Source: Arthrobacter sp. TPD3018 | GTDB taxonomy: Bacteria > Pseudomonadota > Alphaproteobacteria > Sphingomonadales > Sphingomonadaceae | Length of the DNA stretch: 64,000 bases | Assembly (NCBI GenBank): GCA_003075315.1 | Contig: QDFQ01000001.1 | Span: 1,221,998 to 1,285,997 of the forward strand | Direction of reading: 5' to 3' | Shown: in pieces, positions 17,723 through 25,796 of the stretch | How the letters are laid out: every line of letters starts with the position of its first letter | Numbering within the stretch: position 1 is the stretch's first letter | Made by a program: the position numbers and the translations under genes | The notes under the pieces: generated by a model | The model's input: only the letters and a program-made list of their open reading frames with translations | Told to the model about the DNA's origin: nothing | The model's database searches: none

Positions 17723-18354
17723 AGCTGCGCCGCTTTAAGGAAGGCTGCGATCTTGTCCACATCCTTGACCCCCGGTGCGCTTTCGACGCCCGAGGATACG
17801 TCGACCAGCGGCGCGCCGGTGCGGCGGATCGCCTCGGCCACGTTGGCCGGATCGAGACCGCCCGAAAGCGCCCAGGGCAAGGGGTGACGGACGCCGTCGA
17901 GCAGGCTCCAGTCGAAGCGCAGCCCCATGCCGCCTGGCAGCGCGGCGCCGTCCGGAGTCTTGGCGTCGTAGAGGATGCGGTCGACAGCGCCGGCGAAGTC
18001 GCGTGCGGCGTCGAGGTCGGCGCGGGTCTTCACCGCGACCGCAGCCCAGGTTTCGCGACCGAAGCACGCGCGGATCGCGGCGACGCGGGCGGGGGTGGTC
18101 TTGTGGAGTTGCAGGGCGTCGAGCCGGCCGGCGTTGATCGCGGCGTCGAGTAGCGCGTCATCGGGGTCGACGAACACGCCGACGCGGGACACGGCGGAGG
18201 GGACCTGCGCGGCGAGGCCAGCGGCACGGTCGAATGCTAGGTTGCGTGGCGAGGGAGCGAAGAAGACGAAGCCGACATGGCTCGCGCCGCTGACGAGGGC
18301 TGCGCCCATCGTGTCGGGGGTCGTCAGGCCGCAGATTTTGGTCAGGACGGGCAT
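17719..18354 (-). CDS. trpF: Phosphoribosylanthranilate isomerase
   Basis: 211 residues starting [14 protein letters not shown]; catalytic Cys8 lies in KICGL and the phosphate loop in [11 protein letters not shown], with LVDVSSGVE near the end carrying the general-acid aspartate. It performs the Amadori rearrangement of phosphoribosylanthranilate in tryptophan synthesis. A longer ORF begins 21 codons upstream (MTEGGIQ) but those residues have no family match and include the edge of a spacer with a repeat, so the ATG at 18354 is used. Followed by trpB with a 4-base overlap. Confidence 0.95.
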   Translation of the reverse strand: MPVLTKICGLTTPDTMGAALVSGASHVGFVFFAPSPRNLAFDRAAGLAAQVPSAVSRVGVFVDPDDALLDAAINAGRLDALQLHKTTPARVAAIRACFGRETWAAVAVKTRADLDAARDFAGAVDRILYDAKTPDGAALPGGMGLRFDWSLLDGVRHPLPWALSGGLDPANVAEAIRRTGAPLVDVSSGVESAPGVKDVDKIAAFLKAAQL

Positions 18355-18411
18355 GGAGTCGCTATACCGCGATGCGCGCGGCGCGGAAGGGGTGGCTTGG
18401 ATGCCGCCCTC

Positions 18412-18488
18412 CGTCATTGCGAGCGCAGCGAAGCAATCCAGAGCCGGATCAGGACGCCCTGGATTGCTTCGCTACGCTCGCAATGACG
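18412..18488. repeat. Hairpin repeat family D
   Basis: 77 bases, arms starting CGTCATTGCGAGCG and ending CGCTCGCAATGACG, containing the pair GAAGCAATCCAG/CTGGATTGCTTC with one bulge. It lies in the 176-base space between pyrF and trpF. The sequence of the arms differs from families A-C but the outer CGTCA/TGACG is the same. Confidence 0.9.
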
Positions 18489-18530
18489 AGGCTTTTGACG
18501 CCGCCGGCCTGGCTGGCCTCAGGCGCGTCG

Positions 18531-19202
18531 CTACAGCGTCGCGCCGATTGCGCGGGCGGCGGCGTCGGGGTCTTCGGCCTGGGTGATGGGGCGGCCGATG
18601 ACGAGGATCGAGGCACCGGCGTCGAGCGCAGCGCGGGGGGTGACGACGCGCTTCTGGTCGCCGGCGCTGCCATTGGCCGGGCGGACGCCGGGGACCACGA
18701 AGAAGCCCTTGGGCCAGGCCGCCTTGGCCGCGCGCACCTCTTCGCCCGAACAGACGATGCCGTCGATGCCGGCTTCGTGCGCGAGATCGGTGAGGCGCAG
18801 CACCTGATCGTGCGCGTTGCCGGTGATGCCGGTAGCGGTCAGATCATCGGCGTCGAGGCTGGTCAGCATCGTGACCGCGACCACTTTCGTGTTGAGCGGG
18901 GCTGCCGCCTTGGCATCCTCCAGCATCGCGCGGCCGCCGCTGGCGTGGACGGTCAGGATCGCGGGTTCGAGCGGCCCCAAAGCCTGAATCGCCTTGGCGA
19001 CGGTGTTGGGGATGTCGTGGAGCTTGAGGTCGAGGAAGATCGGCAGGCCAAGCTTGGCCATCTCGTGGACGCCGTGCTGCCCATGGGCGCAGAAGAATTC
19101 GAGGCCGAGCTTGATGCCACCGACATGGGTGCGTGTGCGTGTGGCGATCGCCTTGGCGCGGGCGAGGTCGGGCGTGTCGATCGCGACGTAGATCGGGCTC
19201 AT
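18531..19202 (-). CDS. pyrF: Orotidine 5'-phosphate decarboxylase
   Basis: 223 residues from MSPIYVAIDTPDL. The catalytic array is complete: Asp58, Lys60 and Asp63 in FLDLKLHDIPNTV; VVPGVRPANG and VIGRPITQA form the phosphate site at the C-terminus. It makes UMP from OMP. An ORF extends far upstream in the same frame but overlaps lapA and has no OMP-decarboxylase sequence, so the ATG that overlaps the lapA stop by 4 bases is the start. Confidence 0.96.
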   Translation of the reverse strand: MSPIYVAIDTPDLARAKAIATRTRTHVGGIKLGLEFFCAHGQHGVHEMAKLGLPIFLDLKLHDIPNTVAKAIQALGPLEPAILTVHASGGRAMLEDAKAAAPLNTKVVAVTMLTSLDADDLTATGITGNAHDQVLRLTDLAHEAGIDGIVCSGEEVRAAKAAWPKGFFVVPGVRPANGSAGDQKRVVTPRAALDAGASILVIGRPITQAEDPDAAARAIGATL

Positions 19203-19516
19203 GCGACGGGCTCTTCGGCGATGACGGAGGTCGTGACGGGCGTTGCGACCGGCGCCGCGACCGGCAGCGCGCGGGCGTCGGCCAGCATGCGCTCGCACGT
19301 CGTCAGGCGCTGGCGCAGCCGCCAGCGGACGGTGCCGAGATACAGGTAGGTCGGCACGAAGCCGATCAGGAACGTCACCAGCAGCAGCAGCGGGAGGTTC
19401 ACGTCGGCGATCAGGCCGCTCCACAGATTGATCTGGACCCGCGTCCAATTGCCATAGGTGAACAGCGCCGCGACGAACGCGAGCAGGAACCAGAACAGGA
19501 TCTTGAGGAACTGCAT
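19199..19516 (-). CDS. lapA: LapA (DUF1049) domain membrane protein
   Basis: 105 residues, two transmembrane helices (FLKILFWFLLAFVAALFTYG and LPLLLLVTFLIGFVPTYLYL) joined by NWTRVQINLWSG, the LapA/DUF1049 pattern; a basic amphipathic stretch (RWRLRQRLTTCER) follows. LapA partners with LapB/YciM in E. coli LPS regulation; sphingomonads carry glycosphingolipids instead of LPS, so its role here is open. It heads the pyrF-trp block and overlaps pyrF. AGGAGTG lies just upstream of the ATG. Confidence 0.85.
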   Translation of the reverse strand: MQFLKILFWFLLAFVAALFTYGNWTRVQINLWSGLIADVNLPLLLLVTFLIGFVPTYLYLGTVRWRLRQRLTTCERMLADARALPVAAPVATPVTTSVIAEEPVA

Positions 19517-19570
19517 GCAACACTCCTGAGGTGCGCGGGAGGGTAGCCGCAGAGGCGGAGGAAGGCCAGC

Positions 19571-21862
19571 CTATCCGATTTCGACACGCAGGCTGGCGAA
19601 CAAGGCGGGGATGGCGGTGAGGCGCGGTTCCTCTTCGTCGAGGATCGCGCGGAAGGCGGCGCGCTTGATCGCGGCGACGCGGCCGGCCTTCATGCGGACG
19701 GTGGCGGGCAGCGTGGAGACGCAAATGTCGATCATCCGTTCGGCGCCGTGCAGGCGGCCCCACAGATAGTCGTTCTCGCGATAGGCGCGGCTGAAGAAGG
19801 CGCCGAAGCTATTGAATTGAATGCCCTTCAGCGTCGCCTCCGCGCCGCCGGACCGGATCGCGACGGCGTCGTCCGGGGCGATGCGATCGACCTTGATCGG
19901 GTCGAATTCGTCCAGCCCCTCGCCCTGGAGCAGCGGCAGCGTCGCGGTGTCGAAATAGGGGAAGCCCAGGTAGGTGAGCAGCAGCGAGCGGCGGGTGGTC
20001 TTGTCGACCGTCGCCAGTGCCTCGGCCAATCGTTCGTCAGTCGCCGCGTCGAGCGCGGTCAGGTCGAGCGCCTTGGCAAGCGCATCGAGCAGCGGTGCGG
20101 CATCCTGCCCGCGCATCTGTCGAACCAGCATGCCCAGGTGCAGGTGATCGTCGGCGCGCTGGCGGTCGAGATAGGTCGCCAGCGAGGCATAGATCGCCTC
20201 TCGCATCGCGGCGGTGCCGCTGGCATCCTCCGCCTCGCCATCGATCTCGCCGAGACGACGCGCCATCAGCCGGAGGCGCCGGATGCGGAAGCCGATGTCG
20301 AAGGTGCGCAGGAAATCGATCGTCGCCGCGCTTTCCTTGCCCGAAAAGCTGGGCGCGGTGCCGCCGAAGCCGCGCTCGGCGATGGCCGCCTCGATCGCCG
20401 AGCGGATGCGTTGCCAGCGCTGCTGCCCCAGCTCGCCGCCGACGCGATAGAGGAGCGCGGTGATCGTCGCGACGACGTCGCTCAGCTTCAGATGGCCATA
20501 AGCGGCATAGCTGTAGCCGGCGCGCGTGGCGGCGGCGGTCTGTGCGCGGCGGCGCCAGGCGACGAGGCGCGCGGGCGTCGGCCGGTCGAGGAACAAGGTG
20601 TGGCCGAACAGGGCTTCGATCTCTTCGTCCACCGCCGGACGCAAGGCGGTGACGATGCCGCGCATCCGGTCGATCCGTTGCGAGCGTGCGGCGATGGCGT
20701 CGAGATTGTCGCGGATCGGCTGCTGGCGGGGCAGGTCGCTGAGCGCGCCGAGGATGGTCTGGAAGAATCCGGGCGCCTCGCCGGGCGTGCCGAGGCGGAT
20801 CTTGATGCCCGGCGAGGGGTCTATGTAGACGAAGCGGCGGTCGATCTCGCGACGGGCGGGGCGTTCCTTCAGCGCGTCGATCGCGGGGCGGAAGGGCGCG
20901 TTGGCGAGGACCGATCCGTCGATCAGCACGGCCTTGTCGACCTGTCGCGCGGCATATTGGCGCGGCAGCGACCGGCGCAGGAAGTCCTCGCGACCCGGCC
21001 ATGCCACGTCACGCTCGGCGAGCACGCTGTCCAGCTCCCCGACGGTGAAGGGCGGGAAGGCGCCGGGGAAGCTCGACGTCGCCCGCGCGGCAAAGGCGAG
21101 TTCGGGCATCGCGCCGATCGTGCCGGTGGCGCCGTGATCCGAAAAGCCGAGCACGATGCGATGTTCGGTTTCGAGCACTTCGGGCGGGGAGTTGAGCTTC
21201 AGCCGTTCGGGGTGGCCGGTGAAGTCGGTGCAGGTGACGAACAGGTCGAGCGGCTGGCTGTCGGGTAGCAGGCGTGGGCCCGCTTCGGCCTGCGCCATCG
21301 CATCGAAGGCGTCGAGCAGCAGCCCCGTGAAGGTGGCGCCGCCGAACGGCGGTTCGAACCAGCGCGAGCGGACGAAGTGTGACAGCTTCGTGCGGACCTC
21401 GTCGCGCGTGGCTTCCTCGAGCGCGGCGACCGAATCGGCGCTGCGCCCGGCAGCGACCCAGGCGAGCGGCAGCGCCCACATCTTCGAAAAGCGGCTGGCC
21501 GGCGCGGCCTCGGGATCGATCAGCGCCTCGACGTCCGCCGAGGTCAGCCACAGGTCGGTCAGCGGTTCCAGGCTCTGGCCGGTGGTGATCGCCTGCGCGA
21601 GGAAGATGCCGTTGATGCCGCCCGCCGACGCGCCGGCGATGATGTCGGCGAGGACGCGGAAGCGGATGCCGGCAAGCGACTCCATCTCCTCGATCAGCGC
21701 GCGGTAGACGCCCTGCGTGCCGTCGGCTGGCGGTTCACCGGCATGGGCGGCGCGGCTGGCGCGGACCATGCGCCACACCTCTTTGGTGATGCCATGCATG
21801 TAGACCGCGAGGCTGATGCCGCCGTAACAGACGAGCGCGAGGCGGAGCTCCTTTTCGCGCAT
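19571..21862 (-). CDS. Large patatin-like protein (TIGR03607 type)
   Basis: 763 residues from MREKELRLALVCYGG. The patatin core shows the oxyanion-type VCYGGISLAVYMHG start, the nucleophile in IAGASAGGINGIF (Ser79) and the second dyad residue in VLIDGSVLANAPF (about Asp311). A large C-terminal region is alpha-helical and has no domain I recognise. This matches a family of roughly 750-residue patatin-related proteins (TIGR03607) found mainly in Alphaproteobacteria and Actinobacteria; lipid acyl hydrolase activity is expected from the dyad but physiological substrate is unknown. No signal peptide. The ATG shares one base with the stop of the upstream EEP gene, so both form one operon. Confidence 0.85.
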   Translation of the reverse strand: MREKELRLALVCYGGISLAVYMHGITKEVWRMVRASRAAHAGEPPADGTQGVYRALIEEMESLAGIRFRVLADIIAGASAGGINGIFLAQAITTGQSLEPLTDLWLTSADVEALIDPEAAPASRFSKMWALPLAWVAAGRSADSVAALEEATRDEVRTKLSHFVRSRWFEPPFGGATFTGLLLDAFDAMAQAEAGPRLLPDSQPLDLFVTCTDFTGHPERLKLNSPPEVLETEHRIVLGFSDHGATGTIGAMPELAFAARATSSFPGAFPPFTVGELDSVLAERDVAWPGREDFLRRSLPRQYAARQVDKAVLIDGSVLANAPFRPAIDALKERPARREIDRRFVYIDPSPGIKIRLGTPGEAPGFFQTILGALSDLPRQQPIRDNLDAIAARSQRIDRMRGIVTALRPAVDEEIEALFGHTLFLDRPTPARLVAWRRRAQTAAATRAGYSYAAYGHLKLSDVVATITALLYRVGGELGQQRWQRIRSAIEAAIAERGFGGTAPSFSGKESAATIDFLRTFDIGFRIRRLRLMARRLGEIDGEAEDASGTAAMREAIYASLATYLDRQRADDHLHLGMLVRQMRGQDAAPLLDALAKALDLTALDAATDERLAEALATVDKTTRRSLLLTYLGFPYFDTATLPLLQGEGLDEFDPIKVDRIAPDDAVAIRSGGAEATLKGIQFNSFGAFFSRAYRENDYLWGRLHGAERMIDICVSTLPATVRMKAGRVAAIKRAAFRAILDEEEPRLTAIPALFASLRVEIG

Positions 21863-22572
21863 CAGGGTGCCACGGCCAGCGTTGCCCAGATGGGAAGATG
21901 GTCCGACGTCTTGCGCGCGGCGGCGCTGGCGTGGACACCGCAATCGGTGACGGTGAGGTCGCGCGACACCATGATCCGGTCGAGACGCCCGACCGGGCGG
22001 CGCGAATGGAAGCTGGGGCCGGTCGCCGCCATGCGATAGTCGCGGCCGAAGTCGCGCAGGCACCCGGCGGCGGCGGTCCATTCGTTGAGGTCGCCCATCA
22101 ACACGGTCGGACGCCGCTCGGTGCATCCGTCGACATGCGCGCAGATCGCCGCGGCCTGCCGCCGGCGCCACAAGCCAGACAGATCGAGGTGCATGCCGAC
22201 GACGCGGACCGTGCCGGCCGCCGTGGCAACGTCCGCCATCACCGCGCCGCGGGGTTCGAGCGCGGGCAGATGGATGGGGGTGTGGTGGACGATCTCCGCC
22301 GATTTGCGGACGAGGATGACGTTGCCGTGCCAGCCCATCGACAGTGCGCGCATGCCGAACGGCACTGGCTTCCAGTCGCTATGTTCGTCGAGCAGGTGGA
22401 GCGGCAGCACCGATTCGCGGGTGCCGAAGCGGCGATCTGCCTCTTGCAGCGCGATGACGTCGGCATCCACCTCGCGCAGCACCTCCAGCACGCGTTCGGG
22501 GTTGCGCCGGCGGTCGAGGCCGATCCCCTTGTGGATGTTGTAGCTGGCGACCTTCAGGGGACGAGAAACCAT
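21862..22572 (-). CDS. Endonuclease/exonuclease/phosphatase (EEP) family protein
   Basis: 236 residues from MVSRPLKVASYNIHKG. EEP fold motifs are in order: SYNIHKG with the metal-site Asn, VIALQEAD with the metal Glu, MGDLNEW (GDxN) and the terminal SDHLPIW with the catalytic Asp-His. The family cleaves phosphodiesters in nucleic acids or in phospholipids; the closely coupled patatin-like gene would favour a lipid substrate but this is inference. The earlier in-frame ATG (MCRRYASAM) is less likely because family members start just before the first strand. Transcribed away from the neighbouring tRNA-Thr gene. Confidence 0.85.
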   Translation of the reverse strand: MVSRPLKVASYNIHKGIGLDRRRNPERVLEVLREVDADVIALQEADRRFGTRESVLPLHLLDEHSDWKPVPFGMRALSMGWHGNVILVRKSAEIVHHTPIHLPALEPRGAVMADVATAAGTVRVVGMHLDLSGLWRRRQAAAICAHVDGCTERRPTVLMGDLNEWTAAAGCLRDFGRDYRMAATGPSFHSRRPVGRLDRIMVSRDLTVTDCGVHASAAARKTSDHLPIWATLAVAP

Positions 22573-22612
22573 TGCGGAGGCGTAACGCCTGCACACGCAT
22601 TTGGTGCCGTTA

Positions 22613-22688
22613 TGGTGCCGAGTGCAGGGATCGAACCCGCGACCTTCGGTTTACAAAACCGCTGCTCTACCAGCTGAGCTAACCCGGC
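22613..22688 (-). tRNA. tRNA-Thr (anticodon UGU)
   Basis: On the minus strand a 76-base cloverleaf: acceptor GCCGGGT paired with ACTCGGC (one G-U), D-arm GCTCAGCTGGTAGAGC, anticodon arm GCGGT-TTTGTAA-ACCGA with anticodon TGT, T-arm GCGGG-TTCGATC-CCTGC, and an encoded CCA end. The outermost anticodon-stem pair is G-A. Confidence 0.97.
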
Positions 22689-22737
22689 GCGGCACGCCCC
22701 ATGCGACAGGCGCGCGCCATAGTCCAGAGGGCGTGCG

Positions 22738-24054
22738 TCACCGCCGCTTCGCACGCAGGCCGTCCCAATGCGCGAGGCGTTCCTGCAACCGCGCTTCGAA
22801 ACCGCGGCCGGTGGGTTCGTAGAAGGTCTGCGGCGGTAGTTCGTCGGGCCAGTAATTGGCGCCGGAAAAGCCGTCCTCGGCATCGTGGTCGTAGGCGTAA
22901 TTGGCGCCATAGCCGATCTGCTTCATCAGCTTGGTGGGGGCGTTGAGGATGTTGGCGGGGGGCATCAGGCTGCCGGTTTCCTTGGCGCTGCGCCACGCCG
23001 CCTTTTGCGCCTTGTAGGCGGCGTTCGATTTGGGGGCGGTGGCGAGGTAGAGGCAGGCCTGCGCGATGGCGAGTTCGCCTTCGGGGCTGCCGAGGAAGTC
23101 GTAGGTGTCCTTCGCCGCGATGCACTGGACGAGCGCCTGCGGGTCGGCGAGGCCGATGTCCTCGACCGCGGCGCGGGTGAGGCGCCTGAGGACGTAGAGC
23201 GGTTCCTCGCCCGCGGTCAGCATCCGCGCGAGATAGTAGAGCGCGGCCTGAGGATCGGAGCCGCGGATCGATTTGTGCAGCGCGCTGATGAGGTTGTAAT
23301 GGCCCTCGCGATCCTTGTCGTACACCGGCACGCGGCGCTGGAGGAAGGCGGACAGGCCGGCCGGATCGAGCGGTTCGGGCAGGTCGACCGAGAACAGGGT
23401 TTCGGCCTGGTTGAGCAGGAAGCGGCCGTCGCCATCGGCCTGCGCGATCATCGCGGCGCGGGCATCGGGCGTGAGCGGGAGGGGGCGGTCCTCCAATTGC
23501 TCGGCGCGGGTCAGGAGTTTGCCGAGCGCTTCGGGCCCGAGGCGATGGAGGATCAGCACCTGCGCGCGGCTGAGCACGGCGGCGTTGAGTTCGAACGAGG
23601 GGTTTTCGGTGGTCGCGCCGACCAGCGTCACCGTGCCGTCCTCGACATAGGGCAGGAAGCCGTCCTGCTGCGCGCGGTTGAAGCGGTGGATTTCGTCCAC
23701 GAACAACAAGGTGCGCTTGCCGAGCCGGGCGTGGTCGCGCGCCTCGGCGAACGCCTTCTTGAGGTCGGCGACGCCGGAGAAGACCGCGGAGATGGCGAGG
23801 AAGCGCAGGCCCACCGCGTCGGCGAGCAGGCGCGCGATCGTCGTCTTGCCGGTGCCGGGAGGACCCCAGAGGATCATCGACGACAGGCGGCCGGCGGCGA
23901 CCATGCGGCCGATCGCGCCGTCGGGACCGGTGAGATGCTCCTGCCCGACGACGTCGGCGAGCGTCTGTGGACGCAGGCGGTCGGCGAGCGGGGCGTCGGC
24001 CGCCGGTGGGGTGGGGGTCGGCTCCGGTTCGAGGCCGGTGAGCAGGTCTGCCAT
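22738..24054 (-). CDS. rarA: Replication-associated recombination protein A (MgsA/RarA AAA+ ATPase)
   Basis: 438 residues. AAA+ core with Walker A GPPGTGKTT (64-72), Walker B LLFVDEIHRFNR, sensor-1 GATTENPSFELN, and the C-terminal tetramerisation region with GSDPQAALYYLARML and the typical ANILNAPTKLMKQIGYG. RarA acts at stalled replication forks and on single-strand DNA ends. The N-terminal LADRLRPQTLADVVGQEHL is the family opening. It is monocistronic on the minus strand, just upstream of tRNA-Thr. Confidence 0.96.
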   Translation of the reverse strand: MADLLTGLEPEPTPTPPAADAPLADRLRPQTLADVVGQEHLTGPDGAIGRMVAAGRLSSMILWGPPGTGKTTIARLLADAVGLRFLAISAVFSGVADLKKAFAEARDHARLGKRTLLFVDEIHRFNRAQQDGFLPYVEDGTVTLVGATTENPSFELNAAVLSRAQVLILHRLGPEALGKLLTRAEQLEDRPLPLTPDARAAMIAQADGDGRFLLNQAETLFSVDLPEPLDPAGLSAFLQRRVPVYDKDREGHYNLISALHKSIRGSDPQAALYYLARMLTAGEEPLYVLRRLTRAAVEDIGLADPQALVQCIAAKDTYDFLGSPEGELAIAQACLYLATAPKSNAAYKAQKAAWRSAKETGSLMPPANILNAPTKLMKQIGYGANYAYDHDAEDGFSGANYWPDELPPQTFYEPTGRGFEARLQERLAHWDGLRAKRR

Positions 24055-24501
24055 GACGGTCAGATAAGGCGTGCAAGGTGGGGCGTCACCCCCGTCGCGG
24101 CTGGGCGAAACCGATCCGCCATTTTGCGAAACATAGACAACATGAACACCTTACGCGAAACGATTGAGGCCGATCGTTTCCGTTCTGGTGGCATTGGATG
24201 ACGGCGGGCGAGCGCGCGGGGCATGGTGCAGGCGTAGCATGACGCGCGCGGCGTAGGACAGCTGCCTGGCGTTCGGCCATTTCGATCAATGCGTTACGCC
24301 AACTGGGATCCAACACGGGCCTGAACCAATCGACGGTCCACGCGGTTGTAAGTCCTCCCCTGGCGGGGGAGGCCTAGGTCGGCGTGCCGAATGTCGACGG
24401 GGCTCAGGTGTCAGCATCTCACTATCAAAATATATCTTCACCAGACTTGCGCTCCAGCCTCTATGATATATCTTGAGTGCATCGAGATACAGAAAGGACT
24501 C
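24055..24501. other. 447-base intergenic region upstream of padR
   Basis: No gene seen. It holds the rarA promoter side, a small G/C inverted repeat CCTCCCC-tggcg-GGGGAGG (24354-24372), and then an abrupt AT-rich stretch (about 24415-24495) that looks like the padR control region. The drop in GC just before padR is sharp compared with all other gaps in the window. Confidence 0.6.
24429..24472 (+). promoter_or_regulatory. Candidate PadR operator pair
   Basis: Two copies of an ATATATCTT motif (AATATATC at 24429-24436 and the perfect palindrome GATATATC at 24465-24472) are 36 bases apart and 30 bases from the padR start. PadR-family repressors commonly bind AT-rich dyads in their own promoter, so autoregulation is likely. 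Confidence 0.5.
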
Positions 24502-25122
24502 ATGATGTTTGGTCATGGACACGAACACCGCCACGGGCGGGGATATCGCCACGCACGCGATCATGGCTTCGGGCCGCGCGGCGGCTGGGAGCAGTGGGGC
24601 GAAAAGCTCGACCAGCGCTTTGCCGAGGTGTTCGGCGAAGGGCGTGGCGGCGGCGGGCGGAGCCGCCGGATGTTCGACGGCAGCGAATTGCGGCTGGTGC
24701 TGCTGAAGCTAATCGCGGACGAACCGCGCCACGGCTACGAACTCATCAAGGCGGTCGAAGAGCTGACCGGGGGCGCCTATGCGCCGTCGCCCGGCATGGT
24801 CTATCCCGCGCTGACGATGCTCGCCGACATGGAGCTGATTGCCGAGCAGGCGTCGGAGACGACCCGCAAGCGCTTTGCGATCACCGAAGCGGGTGCGGCG
24901 CACCTTGCCGAGAATGCGGAGCTGGTCGCGGCGCTGATCGCGCGGCTGACCGACGTCGGCGAGCATCGCGCGCGGGCCGATCGCGCGCCGATCCGGCGGG
25001 CGATGCGCAACCTGCGCACAGTGTTGCAGAACCGGCTGGAGGCGGGCGACCTGTCCGAAGAGGACGGCCACGAGGTCGCCGAGCTGATCGACGCGGTCGT
25101 GCGCAAGATCGAGCGCCTGTAA
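24502..25122 (+). CDS. PadR-family transcriptional regulator with His/Gly-rich N-terminus
   Basis: 206 residues. A 55-residue leader rich in His, Gly and Arg (MMFGHGHEHRHGRGYRHARD) precedes the PadR winged helix: LRLVLLKLIADEPRHGYELI, then GGAYAPSPGMVYPALTMLAD with the recognition helix, and TTRKRFAITEAGAAHL as the wing. A C-terminal helical dimerisation segment follows. PadR proteins repress by binding AT-rich operators and respond to small ligands; the His-rich leader suggests metal binding (inference). AAAGGA precedes two tandem ATGs; the first is used. The downstream DUF2218 gene overlaps by one base and is probably its co-regulated partner. Confidence 0.9.
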   Translation: MMFGHGHEHRHGRGYRHARDHGFGPRGGWEQWGEKLDQRFAEVFGEGRGGGGRSRRMFDGSELRLVLLKLIADEPRHGYELIKAVEELTGGAYAPSPGMVYPALTMLADMELIAEQASETTRKRFAITEAGAAHLAENAELVAALIARLTDVGEHRARADRAPIRRAMRNLRTVLQNRLEAGDLSEEDGHEVAELIDAVVRKIERL

Positions 25123-25412
25123 TGCGCGTCTCGGTCGCACGCGTGCCGACGCATTCGGCGAGCCGCTATCTCCAGCAATTGGCCAAGCACTGGAGCCATA
25201 AGATGACGGTGGCCTTCACTGAGGAGGAGGGGACAATCACCTTTCCCAATGGATCGGTGCTGGCGATGCGGGCGGACGGCGAGAGCCTGGACCTGGTGCT
25301 GACCGTGCCGGAGGGCGAGGACACGGGCCGGATGCGCGAGGTGGTGGCGAGCCACCTCGACCGGTTCGCGTTTCGTGAGGCGCCGCTGACGTTCGATTGG
25401 CGGGAGGGGTAA
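25122..25412 (+). CDS. DUF2218 domain protein
   Basis: 96 residues matching the small DUF2218 family: SASRYLQQLAKHWSHK, then ITFPNGSVLAMRADGESLDL and MREVVASHLDRFAFRE with the closing TFDWRE. In other bacteria DUF2218 proteins often sit with siderophore or iron-uptake genes; the biochemical role is unknown. The ATG shares one base with the padR stop (TAATG), so the two are translated together. It has no signal peptide or membrane segment. The next 380 bases contain only two hairpin repeats. Confidence 0.82.
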   Translation: MRVSVARVPTHSASRYLQQLAKHWSHKMTVAFTEEEGTITFPNGSVLAMRADGESLDLVLTVPEGEDTGRMREVVASHLDRFAFREAPLTFDWREG

Positions 25413-25432
25413 GCAGCCTTCGCCATACCTTC

Positions 25433-25528
25433 CGTCATTCCTGAGAAGGCGGGAATCCATAACCTCTGACGTTTCGCCTTCATCGCAGACGTTAGCGCGC
25501 CTGGATTCCCGCCTTCGCGGGAATGACG
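25433..25528. repeat. Hairpin repeat family B, copy 1
   Basis: 96 bases; arms start CGTCATTCCTGAGAAGGCGG and end CGCCTTCGCGGGAATGACG, then AATCCATAACCTC / GCGCGCCTGGATTCC. The second copy (28659-28754) has exactly the same length. Located after the DUF2218 gene in a convergent gap. Confidence 0.9.
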
Positions 25529-25607
25529 AGTGTGGGCTTGGGGCGCGGACGGTGTGACTGCGCTGGTAGGGCCTTTGCGGGGGCTTCGTCGCCGCCACCA
25601 CGCGATC

Positions 25608-25715
25608 CGTCACCCCGGACTTGATCCGGGGTCCACCGGGCCGCAGGGGTAGCGATAAAACCTCCAGCCGTTCCCCTCGCCGCGGAGTGGACCCCGGAAC
25701 AAGTCCGGGGTGACG
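25608..25715. repeat. Hairpin repeat family A, copy 2
   Basis: 108 bases with 29-base arms CGTCACCCCGGACTTGATCC... and ...GGAACAAGTCCGGGGTGACG, in the same convergent gap as family B copy 1, 79 bases after it. The inner core TCCCCTCGCCGC matches copy 1 of the family. Confidence 0.9.
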
Positions 25716-25796
25716 GGTTTCTGGGGGGCGGCGTAAGGGCCTCTCCAGCGCGTTCGCTCGTGACGACATGACAACCGTCGCGGCGGTATGCGCAGC

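Noticed and set aside
24354..24372. CCTCCCC...GGGGAGG inverted repeat as a terminator
   Set aside because: No adjacent gene end on the matching strand and no T-run.
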